Assembly: GCA_963575745.1 (NCBI GenBank)
Contig: CAUYUJ010015957.1
Coordinates: forward strand, 111,392-146,391
Source of the DNA: Prorocentrum cordatum
Lineage: Eukaryota; Sar; Dinophyceae; Prorocentrales; Prorocentraceae
Direction of reading: 5' to 3'
DNA length: 35,000 nucleotides
This document shows positions 21,409-32,021 of this stretch, one piece after another (the stretch's first letter is position 1; each line of letters begins with the position of its first letter). The notes below the pieces were generated by a model, which was given only the letters and a program-made list of their open reading frames with translations, was not told the origin of the DNA and ran no database searches. The position numbers and the translations under genes were made by a program.

Positions 21409-22182
21409 TGCGAAACGAGGGCAAAGCGAGAGACCTTCTGGACATCAAGATGGACCCCCAAAGACCAGCAGGCTCTCCGAGGCAATCCCGTCTGCCGAAA
21501 CAATCGAGACGGACAGCGATGACGAACGCGATCGACGTTTCCGATGCTGTACCCTTGGATGTCAGGACCGAGTCGAGTCTCGTAAAGACCTGGTGTCTCA
21601 TCAAATCAAATCTAAAGCAGACGGGCGTGGACTACCATCAGTACTTACTAAAGTTTGTGGATAGTAAATGTACTGCATGCCACACCACCTTCCCCGATAC
21701 TGATTTCTGCTGTACGATATGTACGATGAGCATAGCAAGCTGGACGATGCATGCATGACTTGATACATCACACGTACACATGGTACGCATCAACAGCTAC
21801 GATGTGTCTTCTAAGTGAATATGATGTAGACCCTGCATGCCATCATGATTATGTAGATCCTGATAAGGTACGACAACATGTACACACACACCTACACACC
21901 TCCCTCCGTCGCCATGCGGATCGAGGCTTAAGCTTGTATTCAGGCGCGAGGTCAGCAAGCGACCGGCACAGTCGAGCAGCGCGGCGCCACCGCCACCTCC
22001 AGTCCCAAAGCAACCTCAGCCAGTACGTGCCACGGCTGCAGCTTGCCCACAGGTATGACGAGCTACTGACAAGCTACTGGGCGGAGGAGCCGATGCGACT
22101 GCCCACCCTCTACGACCACGTGGGCTACGACCTCGACAGGCATGCCGAGTGCCGACAGCACCTGAGGCCAATCCACCACTGA
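21408..22182 (+). other. Plus-strand coding-like frames of unknown origin
   Basis: Two overlapping frames (21408-21758 and 21751-22182) have protein-like stretches: YHQYLLKFVDSKCTACHTTF with several Cys, and HRYDELLTSYWAEEPMRLPT then LYDHVGYDLDRHAECR ending in a stop. Between them the DNA is AT-richer, with GATGTAGACCCTGCATGCCA followed by a near-repeat. I do not recognise a family. They may be a decayed transposon part or host exons; the frames change, so an intact gene is unlikely. Confidence 0.3.
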
Positions 22183-22642
22183 GGACCACAGATTCGACGT
22201 CTACGCCTACCACGCCGCGAGCACCTCATGTCCGAGAAACAGCACCCACCCACCCACCCCCACCCACCCCAGGACAGCCAGCGGCCAGCAGCGGCAGCAA
22301 CGAGAAAGCGCCGCCTCCAGGTGGCCTCAACGAAGGGCTCAGCGGCATCTGGCGAAGGATCCTGTCCCGTTCGGCCGCCAGGTGGCCAAGCCACGGCTCT
22401 GGCACACGATGGACGCTGGCCCCCTCGCCCGATCTCGGGCCCGAGAGGCCCACCTGTGGGACGCCGACGGCGCGCCCCAGGCATCTGCTCCACCCCCAAG
22501 CGCAGGGGCATCGGGTCAGGCGGACGGCATCGGCAGCGGCGGCGACGGCCCCTGAGACTCGACGTCGGGGAAGGAAAAATGCAACACTGGCAGGGAAAGC
22601 ACGATTGGGGCCCTGGATCCCGCCCTCCTGCGGCATATATCT

Positions 22643-22715
22643 CTCGAGCCAGATCGATATGCGAGGGTGTCCAAGGGCCCGGAGCCGGGCGAAAACGCCC
22701 GGTCTGAAAAAAAAA
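22643..22715 (+). repeat. Short dispersed repeat with GC hairpin, copy B
   Basis: CTCGAGCCAGATCGATATGC and GAGGGTGTCCAAGGGCCCGG precede CGGGCGAAAACGCCCG, a perfect 6-bp stem with AAAA loop, and a run of A. Copy C at 34850-34925 has the same order. The preceding 22183-22640 stretch holds nothing I can name. Confidence 0.8.
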
Positions 22716-22848
22716 TGCGAATTGTTGTTTGATCCTTGGGGGGAATCTGAGGGGCAACGGCGACGGCGGTGACGGCAACGGCGACGGCGGCGGCGGCGGC
22801 GGACGACGACGGGCCGCCGCGGCAGCGGAGGCATCGGCGCTGGGGAGC

Positions 22849-22964
22849 CTGGCCGCCCGCGCGAGCCGCGCGAGGCGGAGCAGGCGCACGAGCATGACGT
22901 TCGCCAGGACGTCGCTGCCGTTCGCCAGGATCTTCACGATTATGTCCATGAGCCCGCAGGCCAC
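22849..22964 (-). CDS. Channel exon 2: rest of S3 and voltage-sensing S4
   Basis: The 116-bp exon encodes VACGLMDIIVKIL, a short loop (ANGSDVLAN) and S4 (VMLVRLLRLARLARAAR). S4 carries five arginines at every third position, the classic gating-charge pattern, and S3 has the conserved Asp (MDII). The acceptor is CCCAG before GTGGCC. The donor is GCCAG before GCTCCC, so the following intron begins with GC. The last arginine codon is split (AG in this exon, G in the next), and the phase is preserved across the 6.7 kb intron. Confidence 0.9.
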
Positions 22965-23007
22965 CTGGGCTACAGTGAGAATCTGAAGTAAGGACGCGCT
23001 GTAAGGA

Positions 23008-23070
23008 CGCAAGACCCTTGGACGACCCTTGGACGACCCTTGGACGACCCTTGGACGACCCTTAGGCTTT
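23008..23070. repeat. 11-bp minisatellite CCCTTGGACGA
   Basis: Five consecutive near-perfect copies of ACCCTTGGACG, 40 bp upstream of channel exon 2 in the transcript sense. 23070-23600 has no supported gene; 23612-23646 is (CT)n and 23820-23945 a GGA purine tract. Confidence 0.95.
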
Positions 23071-24274
23071 TTTTAATGGCGCACTGCCGAACAAATCTAA
23101 AGACGCAAGGGTGCCCTTGGGAAGGTGACCCGTCCTTACTATAGATGTTCCTCGTCGGGGGGAAGAGAGGCCTTGCGCGCGAAGGCACGCAGAGACCTTG
23201 CGCAGGCTGCCAGCGCGGCACGCCGCGTGGAGGTGGGGGGCGCTCGCGCACGACCTTCCACAGGGGCAGAAGGCGCGCGAATGCCCGCGCAGCCGACCCC
23301 GTTCCTCCAAAAGCGCCCGGCTCCAACCGCACCTTCGTGTCTGCGGCCGCGGAGAGGTCAGACGGCGGTCGAGCAGCGCCGGGACGCTTCGCGAAGCACA
23401 GCGAGGCACGGAAAGACTGGGAGCGCGCGCGGAGGCGCGAGGCGTCCAGAGAGGCCGGGAGGGTGAGGGAGTCACACTCCGGCCATGAAAGTCTGCGTGT
23501 GGCGCAGGACCTGGAAGTGAAGGGCGAGCAGGAGGGCGGAGCCGAACATGGAGCCCGCGTCGCACCACCACAGACACACTCACTCACTCTCGCTCTTCTT
23601 CTTTTTGTTTTTCTCTCTCTCTCTCTCTCTCTCCCTCTCTCCAGGAGGCGAGGTCCCCGACACCCTGCCCCACTCTGCCGGGCGACCCTGGAGCAGGCGG
23701 CGGGGGCAGGTGCCGAACCACCACGGGGCGCGAACAGCTACCCGAGCAGACCATCGCCCTCGGCGAGGATCGGCGAAGGCACAGAGGAGCAGGGTCGGCA
23801 GAGCAGGCTGGGAGAAGAGGAGGAGCAGAAGGTGGAGGATGAGCTAAGGAGGAGGGGAAGGACGAGGAGGAGGATGAGGAGGAGGAAGAGGAGGAAGAGG
23901 AAGAGGAGGACGACGAGGAGGGAAGGAGGAGGAGGAGGTCGGGGGCGGCAGAAAAGAGGCCCTCGAGAGGCCCGGAAAAAGCCTCCAAAGCCAAGGAGGC
24001 CCTAAAGAGGCACCGAGGAGGCTCATAGCTGCGGCCGCACGGCGCGGCACCCGTATCGCGCGGCAGGGTGCTGCTGCGGGAGTCCAGAGGCACCGGGTCG
24101 CAAAGTGGGCGGCAGCGCAGCTGCATTCGGGAATCTCACCAGCCCTCTGGGCGAAGGTGGTCTAGTGAGGCCCTTTTTCCAACCCCTTCCTTCCCCTTCG
24201 GGGAAAGGTTGATCACTGCTCCTCATTGGTATACACCCCCTCCCCCACCCGACCCGCGCCCAACCAGCGCCATG

Positions 24275-24700
24275 AGGGCCCGCCCCCCACCATCCCTATC
24301 AACAAACCATAGAAACCGCACTCTGCCTTCACATGTGCAGTATGCGCGGTCAAACCGATGCGGCCCCCCCACCATCCCTGCCAAAAACATATGTCCAGTA
24401 CACTTTGGGGTCAAGTCTTGCGTCATGTTCGTGAGGCCCGCGAACACTTTGTATTGTTTTTGACAGGGACGGCGGGGGTGCCAGCATATTCCCTGCCCGC
24501 GCAGGGCTACCATCCGTGACAAAAAACCATACAACATGCACCTCGCGGCTAAATCTGGATCGTGCGCGGCCATCCCGCGATCACTGTCAAATCGTTTTTG
24601 ATACGGACGGCGGGGGTGGTGGCGCGTGGCCTGCCGTGCGCAGGCCCACCAGACACAATGACGGGCGTTATTTGTCGACAAGGATGGCGGGGGCCGACAT
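24275..24700. repeat. Inverted cluster of GTTTTTGACAGGGACGGCGG units
   Basis: Minus-oriented units at about 24283-24306 (CCCCCACCATCCCTATCAAC) and 24366-24388 (CCCCACCATCCCTGCCAAAA); plus-oriented units at about 24458-24480, 24594-24618 and 24675-24695 (TTTTTGATACGGACGGCGGG). Spacing is 80-135 bp. Confidence 0.8.
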
Positions 24701-24764
24701 GTTTCCCGATGTGTGCGGTCACGTGCGCAAGCGCACCTGACGCACTCTGCACGTGCCCCAAACA

Positions 24765-24915
24765 TGGCGCATCTGCGCGGCTGGAGTGTGCGGCACACCT
24801 GGCGCACTCGGAGCACGTGGCGCATTTGGCGCACCAGGCTTGCCCGGCACGCTTGGGCCCCAGGGGTGCCTGGCGAGCGTGGCGCCCCTGGCACGCGTGG
24901 CGCACCTCGCCCAAG
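24765..24915. repeat. GGCGCA minisatellite
   Basis: Variants of CTGGCGCAC and GTGGCGCATTTGGCGCACC run for 150 bp. From 24930 to 25220 nothing is recognised. Confidence 0.7.
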
Positions 24916-25221
24916 CGTCACGCACTTGGGGTCGGCTTTGGTTCCCACTAGCTGCCCATCCAAAGACGACCGCTGAACATGCTCAGGTTCGGGTGTTACT
25001 TATGTGTTGGGAGGGCAGGTGGGAGTGAGCTAAAAGGTTTGCGGGCGGGTGGGTAGCTTGACCCCTCCCCAACCTGGACAGGGGGTTCCGCGGGTAGTTG
25101 GAGCGTCCAAGATGGCACAAGACGGCTCCAAGAGATTTTTTGGGGGGGGTACGCGGGCGCGCGAAGACGAGTCGAACGCCGAGCAAGCTAGGGCGGGCCG
25201 TGCCGAAGCAAAAGAAAAAAC

Positions 25222-25442
25222 AGCGAAGCGAGCGGGGCTGGTAGGGATTGTTGGTCAACGGCCTCGTGAAGCGGGTCAAAAGGCGTCCAAACTCTAGCCG
25301 GGCCACGACTGGGCAGCGGAAAGCGGAAAAGCGGAAAAGCAAGACAGGCGCAGCTAACGGGCGGGCTGGTAGGGATACTTTTTGGTCAGCGGCCACGAGA
25401 CAAGGGTCCGGCGGCGAAGGCAACGTCCGGGCCACGAACGAG
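25222..25442. repeat. Direct repeat of about 75 bp, two copies
   Basis: GGGCTGGTAGGGAT begins copies at about 25228 and 25363; both then have TTGGTCA-CGGCC-CGAG and GGGCCACGA. Between them GCGGAAAA is repeated. 25443-26260 has no supported gene. Confidence 0.75.
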
Positions 25443-26261
25443 GCGAATTAGCTACAACAGGCACAGGCCGGCCGGCCCGCTCACAAAGCAGCCGCGAAGC
25501 TGAAGGGGAGCTAACGGCAGGGGTGTCCTGGGAGCTAGAGCACGCGCACAGACAAAATGTCATGGAATTGGCGCCTGCTACAATATGAGACGTGAACCAG
25601 GATAACCAAGTCCGTCAATCTAAGTGGGGGCGAGTGCGAGGCCGGTGGAGTGAGTCGCCGGTGGGGCGCCAGGCTCCAAACGCCCTGGACGACGCGTGCT
25701 AGCTGGGGGGGCTGAGCTGTCGCGGAACGTGATGCAACGCAACCTGCCGGAAGCTGGTGGTGAGCCTGGGGTGCTGTAGCTGCTGCGGAAGGCTGAACCA
25801 CTCCGCGGCGATACCACCAACCGTCAGACCACCCGACAGTGCAAGGGGGAACCAAGCGACTGTGGGCCACGCAGCGCGTGCCGGCACGGCGTCAGGCCTC
25901 AGAGCGAGGGGGGGGGGGTCCCGCTGGCGTGGTGAGCATCGCCAGCGGGGAGAGTAAGGGGGTGGGCGGCACTAGCGGTAGTGCTGCCTTCTGGATAACG
26001 CCAAACTGAACCGGGGACGAGCGCATCCCCAAGTGAACAGACCTGGCTGTACCTCCCGAGGCACGTGGCGTCTGCGCGAGCAAGGCGCACCGATGCCCTT
26101 AGGCGAGTGGCGCCTGTGCGAGAGGGGGCGAGCCGATGTCATAGGGCGATGCGCCTGGAGGAGCTGCACTGCGGTAGACGCGAGGGCCAGGGGGCAAAGT
26201 CTGACCCAGTCCGCCGCTTGGCACTTCCGCCCAAGACCCGGGGAACGCCAACACACACCAC

Positions 26262-27055
26262 GTGGTCCTCCAGGGCCGCAGCTAGCCGCCGCTGAGAGTG
26301 ACGAGCCAGACCACGGGCAGCGAGGAACACGGGCGGCCCTGGGAGGGGGGGGGGGCAACCACACCGACGTCTGCAGTACGTCAGGCGGGCCCCAGGGCCA
26401 AGGGCGGGGGACACTCGCCTGGCCCGAGAGGGGAGGTGCGAGGGGAAGCAACGCCTCTCCCCTCAGCCTGGCCCCGGATCCGTGGGTCAGGGGCAATGGT
26501 CATTCTCGGGGGTCGCAGCTGATCGCCGCTATGATGTCTCTTTCATTTCCTCGGGGGTCGCAGCTGATCGCCGCTACGATCTCTATTTGATGGTTGGTGT
26601 CTCCGATTGTTGGTCCTCCAGGGTCGCAGCAAACCGCAGCTGATGTGAAACTGCAGTGAGACAAGATAGCGGGGGTGGTTGGTCCTCGGGGGTCGCAGCT
26701 GATCGCCGCATGAGTCAGCAATTGACAGAGAGGTGACCAGGCAAGGTCGCGCTCATCGCCAGGCAGACGGGGGGAGGCCGAGGCCCACTTCCTGCCCCAG
26801 GGCAGGAAGTGGGCCACAGCGCCCCCCCCGCCTGCCTGGCGGCGGGAAGAGGCTTGCCGCCGCCCCCTGTGTAAGAGCAGCGTGCGATGCCACTTCCAGC
26901 CTCCGCCACACGCGCTGAGACACCCGCCAGGCCCCCGAGGAGACAGGCGGGGGGAAAGCCGCCCCCCCCCTCGGTCCGGCCTCCGCACCCGTGGGATAGG
27001 GGAAGTGGTTGGTCCTCCAGGGCCGCAGCTGATCGCCGCTCAGGTCAGTGAAATA
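26262..27055. repeat. Interspersed GGTCGCAGCTGATCGCCGCT units
   Basis: Copies at about 26268, 26508, 26552, 26613, 26682 and 27013, most preceded by GGTCCTC. Further relatives lie at 28244 and 28857. A palindrome-like CACTTCCTGCCCCAGGGCAG followed by its complement is at about 26787-26813. Confidence 0.8.
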
Positions 27056-27089
27056 TGAGTGGGTCCTTCGAAGGTCATGGCGCCGATGG

Positions 27090-27990
27090 ACGGGTGGGAG
27101 CCTCTCCGCGGACCTCGGGCTGCACTGAGTGCTGACCCAGCGCTGTAGCTGATGACGTCTGGCTCAAACTTGGCCCGTCGCATTCGCTGAGGAGCGACAG
27201 GGCCGGCACCCACTGCCCGACCTTCTCACGCGCGCTGATCTCGGGAATGTAGCTGCAGCGTCTGGCTGCAGCGTCGCCTTCCACCACTCGCTGCGCGGCG
27301 ACGGCCGATGTCACTGCCCGCCTTTCTCGCACGCCCGACCCCAGCGTTGAAGCTGATCATGTTGGACTCCAGCTTCACGTCGGACACTCGCGGAGCGGAC
27401 GTGGAGCCTGAGGCCACTGATATTTTCTCGCACGTGTTACTGCCAGCGATGTACCTGATGACGTCAGGCCAGATTTCGCCTCTCGACTCTCGCTGAGCAG
27501 CGACAGTGCCTGCTGCCACTGGCCGCCTGTCTCGCACGTGCTGATCGCGACGTTGCACCGATGGCGTTTGTCTCCGACCTCGCGGCACAACACCCGCCGA
27601 GCTGGGACAGCGCCTGCTGCCATTGCCCGCCCTTCACGCACACTCTGGCCCCACTGCTGTACCTGATCACGTTGGGCCCCAATGCCGCCTGCCGCATTTT
27701 GCCGGGCAGCGACAGGGTCTGCTGCCAGTGTCCACCCTTCTCGCACCTGATCCCAGCGCTGCAACTGATGACAGTGGGCTCCCACTTAGCTTCCCACATT
27801 CCGGCAATGGCGCCGGAGCACGTTGCCACTCCCAGTTTCCCTGCCACACTGATTCCAGCGTCGTAGCTGACAACACTGCGCTCCAATTCAACCTCTGACA
27901 CCCACTGAGCAGCGACAGCGCGAGTTGCCATTGCTCACCCCTGGCGCACGCGCTGCCCCCAGCGCGGTAGCTCACAACGCCCAGCTCACA
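27090..27990 (-). pseudogene. Degenerate pentatricopeptide repeat (PPR) array
   Basis: On the minus strand the repeats read, in order, VVSYRAGGSACARGEQWQLA, VVSYDAGISVAGK, VISCSAGIRCEKGGHWQQTL, VIRYSSGARVCVKGGQWQQA, NVAISTCETGGQWQQALSLL, VIRYIAGSNTCEK, MISFNAGVGRARKAG, IPEISAREKVGQWVPALSLL and DVISYSAGSAL. The step is about 105 bp, that is 35 codons. This is the [VI]ISY-AGISACEKGGQWQ-AL-LL pattern of dinoflagellate PPR proteins, which bind RNA in organelles. The reading frame changes several times, so no full protein is made. It lies intronless inside the first intron of the channel gene. Confidence 0.8.
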
Positions 27991-28009
27991 CCTCGCACCT
28001 CGTGCTCGA

Positions 28010-29010
28010 AGCCTCTGCAGCTCCCCGCCTGGACCCGGGGGCGCGGCAACGCCGAGCGTGAACGGGGGGTGGGCGGGGGGGGGCTTGCCCTGGGCGGAGT
28101 GAAGACGGAGCGCGCACGCGGGGGGTGGCGAGCGACGGCCCTTGGCCGCCGGCACCGGGACGCAAGAATACCCCGAGCCCCCAAGGAAGGCCCCGAGCCC
28201 GTAGCCTCGGCAGCCCCCCGCGTGCATCCAGGGTCGCGTCGCGGCCCTCCAGGGTCGCCGCTAACCGCCGCTGATGTTTGTGAGCCCGTAGAGTGACAAG
28301 CCGCTGCTGAAGTGTACAGAGGGGGGTCGTGCCCGTAGTCCCAGCTGTTCCCCGCGCGGATCCAAGGTCGCGGCACACCGCCGCACTGGGCTGGGCGAAG
28401 ACGGAGCGCCCACGGGGGGGGGCGGCAGGCGGCCCTTGTCAGACCACACTGGGATGCAAGAGTGCCCTGAGTTCCCGCGGGGCGCCCACGGGGGGAGGCG
28501 GAAGACGGCCCGGCGGACAGCACCCGGATGCCAGAGTACCTTGAGCTCCCGCGGGAGGCCGGCTGGAGGTGCCCAGAGTGGGCAGCCAGCCCCGCTGAGG
28601 GCTGGACGGGGCACCCGGGGGCGCAGCAAGCCGCCGCTGAGGAGAGTGATACCGAACGGCCGATCTCCCACTGCCTGTGTGGTCCAACGTGGGCAGGCAG
28701 CAGCTAGTGGACAGGCACGCAGGGGGCGGCGCTGTCACCCCGAAGCCCGACGCATCCATGAGGGGGCGTGGTGTTGTGGACCCCCAGGAACCGCAGACCG
28801 CGGAGAAGAAAGGGGGGAGGTGCCGCGCCCGTAGTCCCAGCTGCTCCTCGCGCGAATCCAGGGTCGCGGTAACCGCCGCACTGGGTCGGGCGAAGACGAG
28901 TGAGGACGGGGCGAGCACTTGGGGTGTGGGGGGGGGGGGGCAAACGGCCCTTGGCCGACAGCACCGGGACGCAGGGCACCACGAGCCCCGCGGGCCCCTC
29001 CCCGCCGGGG
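28010..29010. repeat. Three diverged copies of a unit of about 200 bp
   Basis: CCCGTAGTCCCAGCTG-TCC and CGCG-GGGTCGCGG, CCGCACTGGG, CGAAGACG, CGGCCCTTG and CACCGGGACGCA occur in this order at 28330-28460 and 28840-28975, and most of them at 28015-28165. Spacing is not constant. Confidence 0.65.
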
Positions 29011-29348
29011 GGGGCGACGGGAGGGGCGCCCAGGGATTTGGCCGCTGGACAGGAGCACGCGGGGTCCTTCACAGCCAGTGCGGTGCCACGACGTGGGGCC
29101 GCAACGGCTGCTGTGGGGAGACGACCAGCCACTGTTTTTTGCCCTTCCAGGGTGCGCGGGTGTCCGGGTGGCCCTTTGCCGCGTGGTGATCCCTGCCCGC
29201 TCCGCCGCTTCGACCCGGGCGTTGCTGCCGCAGCCGAGCCCAGTCGACGCCAAGGCCCAGCGCGTCGCTGACGGCCCGTACGTCGCACTTGTGGCTGCGG
29301 AAGGAATCCAGGAAGCGAAGGCAGGTTAGCGGGTCGTGCCGAAGCGGG

Positions 29349-30470
29349 TCAAGCGCGCCTTCGCTGCCAGGCACGTCCTGCTGCCCGGCGAAAAGCGCGA
29401 CGCGTGCTTGTGAACATTTCCCCCAGGGTGACTTGGAGCCGCCTCGTTGCCTCGCCGGGTGTCTCCCCTGGAAGGTCCCACTGGATGTTGTCGATCTTTG
29501 CTTTGAACAGCTGCTGTCCCGCGTCGGGGTCTGAGGGCCCTGGCCATTGGCGCAGCTCTGGCCATTGGCGCTGCCGCGTGTTCTGGCCGCAGGTCTCCGG
29601 CGTACCGGCCCCGCTGTCCTGGCCAGAAGGCTCGCAATTTGCTCGCGACAGTTCCGGTTGCACGCCTGGCGGGGCCCTGCGGGGAGACGCGGGCCACGTA
29701 GTTGGCCGCCAGGCAGGGGCCGGATCGCCTCCAGCAGCCCGGGCGGACGCTGTCCTGCGGTGTGCGGAGAGGGGCCCCTTTCGCTGGCATTCGACTTCGG
29801 GCCTGCGCCCGCCGTCGCTCACGGGCGCGCCCCCTTCGGTCAAAGCGGGGCCCCCGCCGGTCTCGGGGGCGCTGCTGGTCGCGCCAGGAGCGCGCACGTA
29901 CGGCGACACCGTTTCCTTTGCCAGAGCACAAACTTCTTCGTCAGTCGCGCCATGGGCGTCTGGAGGGAGCGCCTGAGGTTCGCCGCCTGTTAGAGCGGGT
30001 TCACTGTCAAGGGAGGGTGGGCGAATAGGCGCGAAGGGGCTTCTCCCGACGAGCCGGCGGATGGCTTCGATGTCCTGCGTCTGAACGGCTGGTCCGCGGT
30101 CCCCCTGTTGGGTCTGTGGCGCCCCCAGGGGACTGCTGACGGTCTGCTCATTTTGCGGAGAAGGTGGGGGTGGCACGACGCGGCAGGCGAGCCCCTGCTG
30201 GTCCAGGAACTCGCTTAGCGGACTGTTGCGGCTGTCGTCCGCACTTTCGGGGGCCAACCCATGTCCACCCGGTTCTGCTCCAGGGACCCCGGTGACGGCT
30301 CGTGCCTCTGCCGCACCTTCAAAGGCCTCCGCCGCTTCGGGCCCCCGATACTCCGCAGCCTCCGCCGCTTCCGCCCATTCCGCCGCGGCCCCCCTATCCT
30401 TTTCCATGCCATGCTGCTGCTGCTGAGGGAGCAAGGGTACCTCCTTGTGACCGTCGGAGGGTGTGTGCAT
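29349..30470 (-). CDS. Gag-like or disordered-protein ORF, 373 codons, unrecognised
   Basis: A long minus-strand frame with a Q run (LPQQQQHG), acidic/alanine-rich helix (AAAEWAEAAEAAEYRGPEAA), proline/serine-rich disordered middle and a more structured end (AKIDNIQWDLPGETPGEATR then LQVTLGEMFTSTRRAF). Preceding it, from an ATG at 30661, another frame (MDVPPLPDALPGTPDGQQ) leads towards it and differs by a frameshift near 30480. The composition resembles the first ORF of retrotransposons, but I find no RT, integrase or protease beside it. Further upstream are Q/A-rich tracts and spliced-leader relics, so it could instead be a retroposed transcript. Function unknown. Confidence 0.35.
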   Translation of the reverse strand: MHTPSDGHKEVPLLPQQQQHGMEKDRGAAAEWAEAAEAAEYRGPEAAEAFEGAAEARAVTGVPGAEPGGHGLAPESADDSRNSPLSEFLDQQGLACRVVPPPPSPQNEQTVSSPLGAPQTQQGDRGPAVQTQDIEAIRRLVGRSPFAPIRPPSLDSEPALTGGEPQALPPDAHGATDEEVCALAKETVSPYVRAPGATSSAPETGGGPALTEGGAPVSDGGRRPEVECQRKGPLSAHRRTASARAAGGDPAPAWRPTTWPASPRRAPPGVQPELSRANCEPSGQDSGAGTPETCGQNTRQRQWPELRQWPGPSDPDAGQQLFKAKIDNIQWDLPGETPGEATRRLQVTLGEMFTSTRRAFRRAAGRAWQRRRA

Positions 30471-30714
30471 TGAGGTGTTGTGGGGCCCTCGTCACCGGGG
30501 GTGCCGCTGACGGCCGTCTGAGCTGCTGTGGGTCTCTGTTCGCCAGGGTCGCCGCTGGCTGCCGCAGGAGTGCTTGAAGACTCCTCGCCTGCGTCCTCTT
30601 GCCCAGTCTGCTGGCCGTCAGGGGTGCCCGGAAGGGCGTCAGGGAGCGGGGGTACATCCATCTGACCCGTTCCGCCCCCTTCCCCTGTTTTTTTTTTGCT
30701 GCGGCCGCGGTCGC

Positions 30715-30955
30715 GGGTGCTGCTGCTGTTGCTGCCGCTGCTGCGGCTGCTGCTGCTGCAGCTGCAGCTGCTGGCTTATGTTGCTGCTGCTGCTGCTGCT
30801 GCTGTCGCTGCTGCTGCTGCAGTCCCGCTGCTGTGGCTGCTGCTGTTGCTGCTGCTGTTGCTGCTGCTGCGGCTGCGGCTGCAGGTGCTGCTGCTGCGGC
30901 TGTCGTTGCTGCTGCTGTCGCTGCTGCCGCTGCTGCTGCTCCTGCAGGCGCGGCC
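30715..30955. repeat. CTG trinucleotide repeat (poly-Q/poly-A on the minus strand)
   Basis: Imperfect (CTG)n with GCTGCGGCT and TTGCTG variants. The minus strand reads poly-Gln in one frame and poly-Ala in another, consistent with an expanded coding Q tract but not proof of one. Confidence 0.9.
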
Positions 30956-31800
30956 GCGGCGGCGCCAGCCGCGGCGGGCCCAAGCGCGGCCGCGCGGGCC
31001 ACGGCGGCCGCGGCGCCGGCCGCGCGGCCCGCGGCCGCAGCGGCGGCCGCCTCCGCCACGGCAGCGGCGGCGGCGGCGGCGGCGGAGGCGGCCGCCGCGG
31101 CGCCGGCGGCCGCAGGGGCGGCGGCGGCGCCGCCAGCCATCGAACCCTCGGCGCCGGCCCCAACGGTGCCCGCGGCGCCGGCGGCGCCCGCGGCGCCCGC
31201 GGCCCCCGCCGGCGGCGCGGCCCAGCGTGCAGCGCCTGCGGCGCCAGCGGCGCCAGCGGCGCCCGCGGCGCCCCCGGCGGCGGCGGCGCCCCGAAGCGCC
31301 GGCGGCAGCGCAGGCGGCCAGCGGCGCCCGCGGCGCCCGCGGCGCCGGCGCTGGCGGCGGCAGCAGCGGGCCCAGCGGCCAGGGCGGCCGCAGAGGTCGC
31401 CTGGGCCGCGGCCGCGCAAGCGGCAGCGGCGTCAGCGGCCACGGCGTAGGCGCGCGCGCCCGCGGCCGCGGCGGGGCCGCGACGGCGGTGCCGTCGCCGG
31501 CGGCCGCGGGGGCGGCAGCGCCAGCGGCGCCAGCCGTGCAGCCCCGCGGCACCAACCGCGTCGGAGGCGGCCGCGGCGGCCGCGGCGGCCGCGCCAGCAG
31601 CCGCGGCGGCGCCCCGCGGCGCCGCCAGCGCCAAGGCCTCCAGTCGGCGGAGGCCGAAGGCCGGGGGCCGGGGCGGTGCCGGCGAAGCGGGCGGCGGCCG
31701 CACGCCGCTGCCGACGCCGGCGAGCCGCCTGCGAGGGCGCGGCGGCGGCGGCAGGGCCGCGGCCAGGCGCGCGGCCGGCCGCCAGGCCAGCGGGCGCCGC
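30955..31800. repeat. Extreme GC block of GCG/GGC repeats
   Basis: About 850 bp of GGCGGC, GCGCCGGCGG and GCGGCCGCGG words with almost no A or T. All six frames are open for long distances, so no frame can be preferred. Confidence 0.9.
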
Positions 31801-31900
31801 CATGGCGCAGGGGAGGGGCAGGTCAGGAGGAGGGCGCCCCCATCCCGACCTGCCCCGGGCAGCGCGCCCAGGGGGCGCAGGCGAGGCCGGCTCGGCTCGT

Positions 31901-31935
31901 CTCGAGCCAGAACGGCCTTGAGCCAATGGCTACGG
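31901..31935 (-). other. Tandem relics of the dinoflagellate spliced leader
   Basis: Minus strand, 31935-31917: CCGTAGCCATTGGCTCAAG, the DinoSL sequence with two T removed from its TTTT. Directly after it, 31916-31901: GCCGTTCTGGCTCGAG, which matches the last 16 bases of DinoSL at 13 of 16 positions. An intact 5' copy followed by a shorter, more diverged copy is the arrangement expected when a trans-spliced mRNA is retroposed and trans-spliced again. Polarity points to the GC block and ORFs at 31900-29349 as the retroposed part. Confidence 0.7.
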
Positions 31936-32021
31936 ACGCTGGTAGGGATACGCGAAGCGTCAACAATTGTTGGATAGCATGTCGTGGCGACGGCCCCGGC
32001 GACGCGCTATGCCCTGCGAGC

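Noticed and set aside
22695-22712. GC stem with A run as a bacterial-type terminator
   Set aside because: The host is eukaryotic and the hairpin is part of a dispersed repeat present three times.
23484-23560. Minus frame MFGSALLLALHFQVLRHTQT with a hydrophobic run
   Set aside because: Only 25 codons from ATG to stop. It does not fit between S2 and S3 of the channel.
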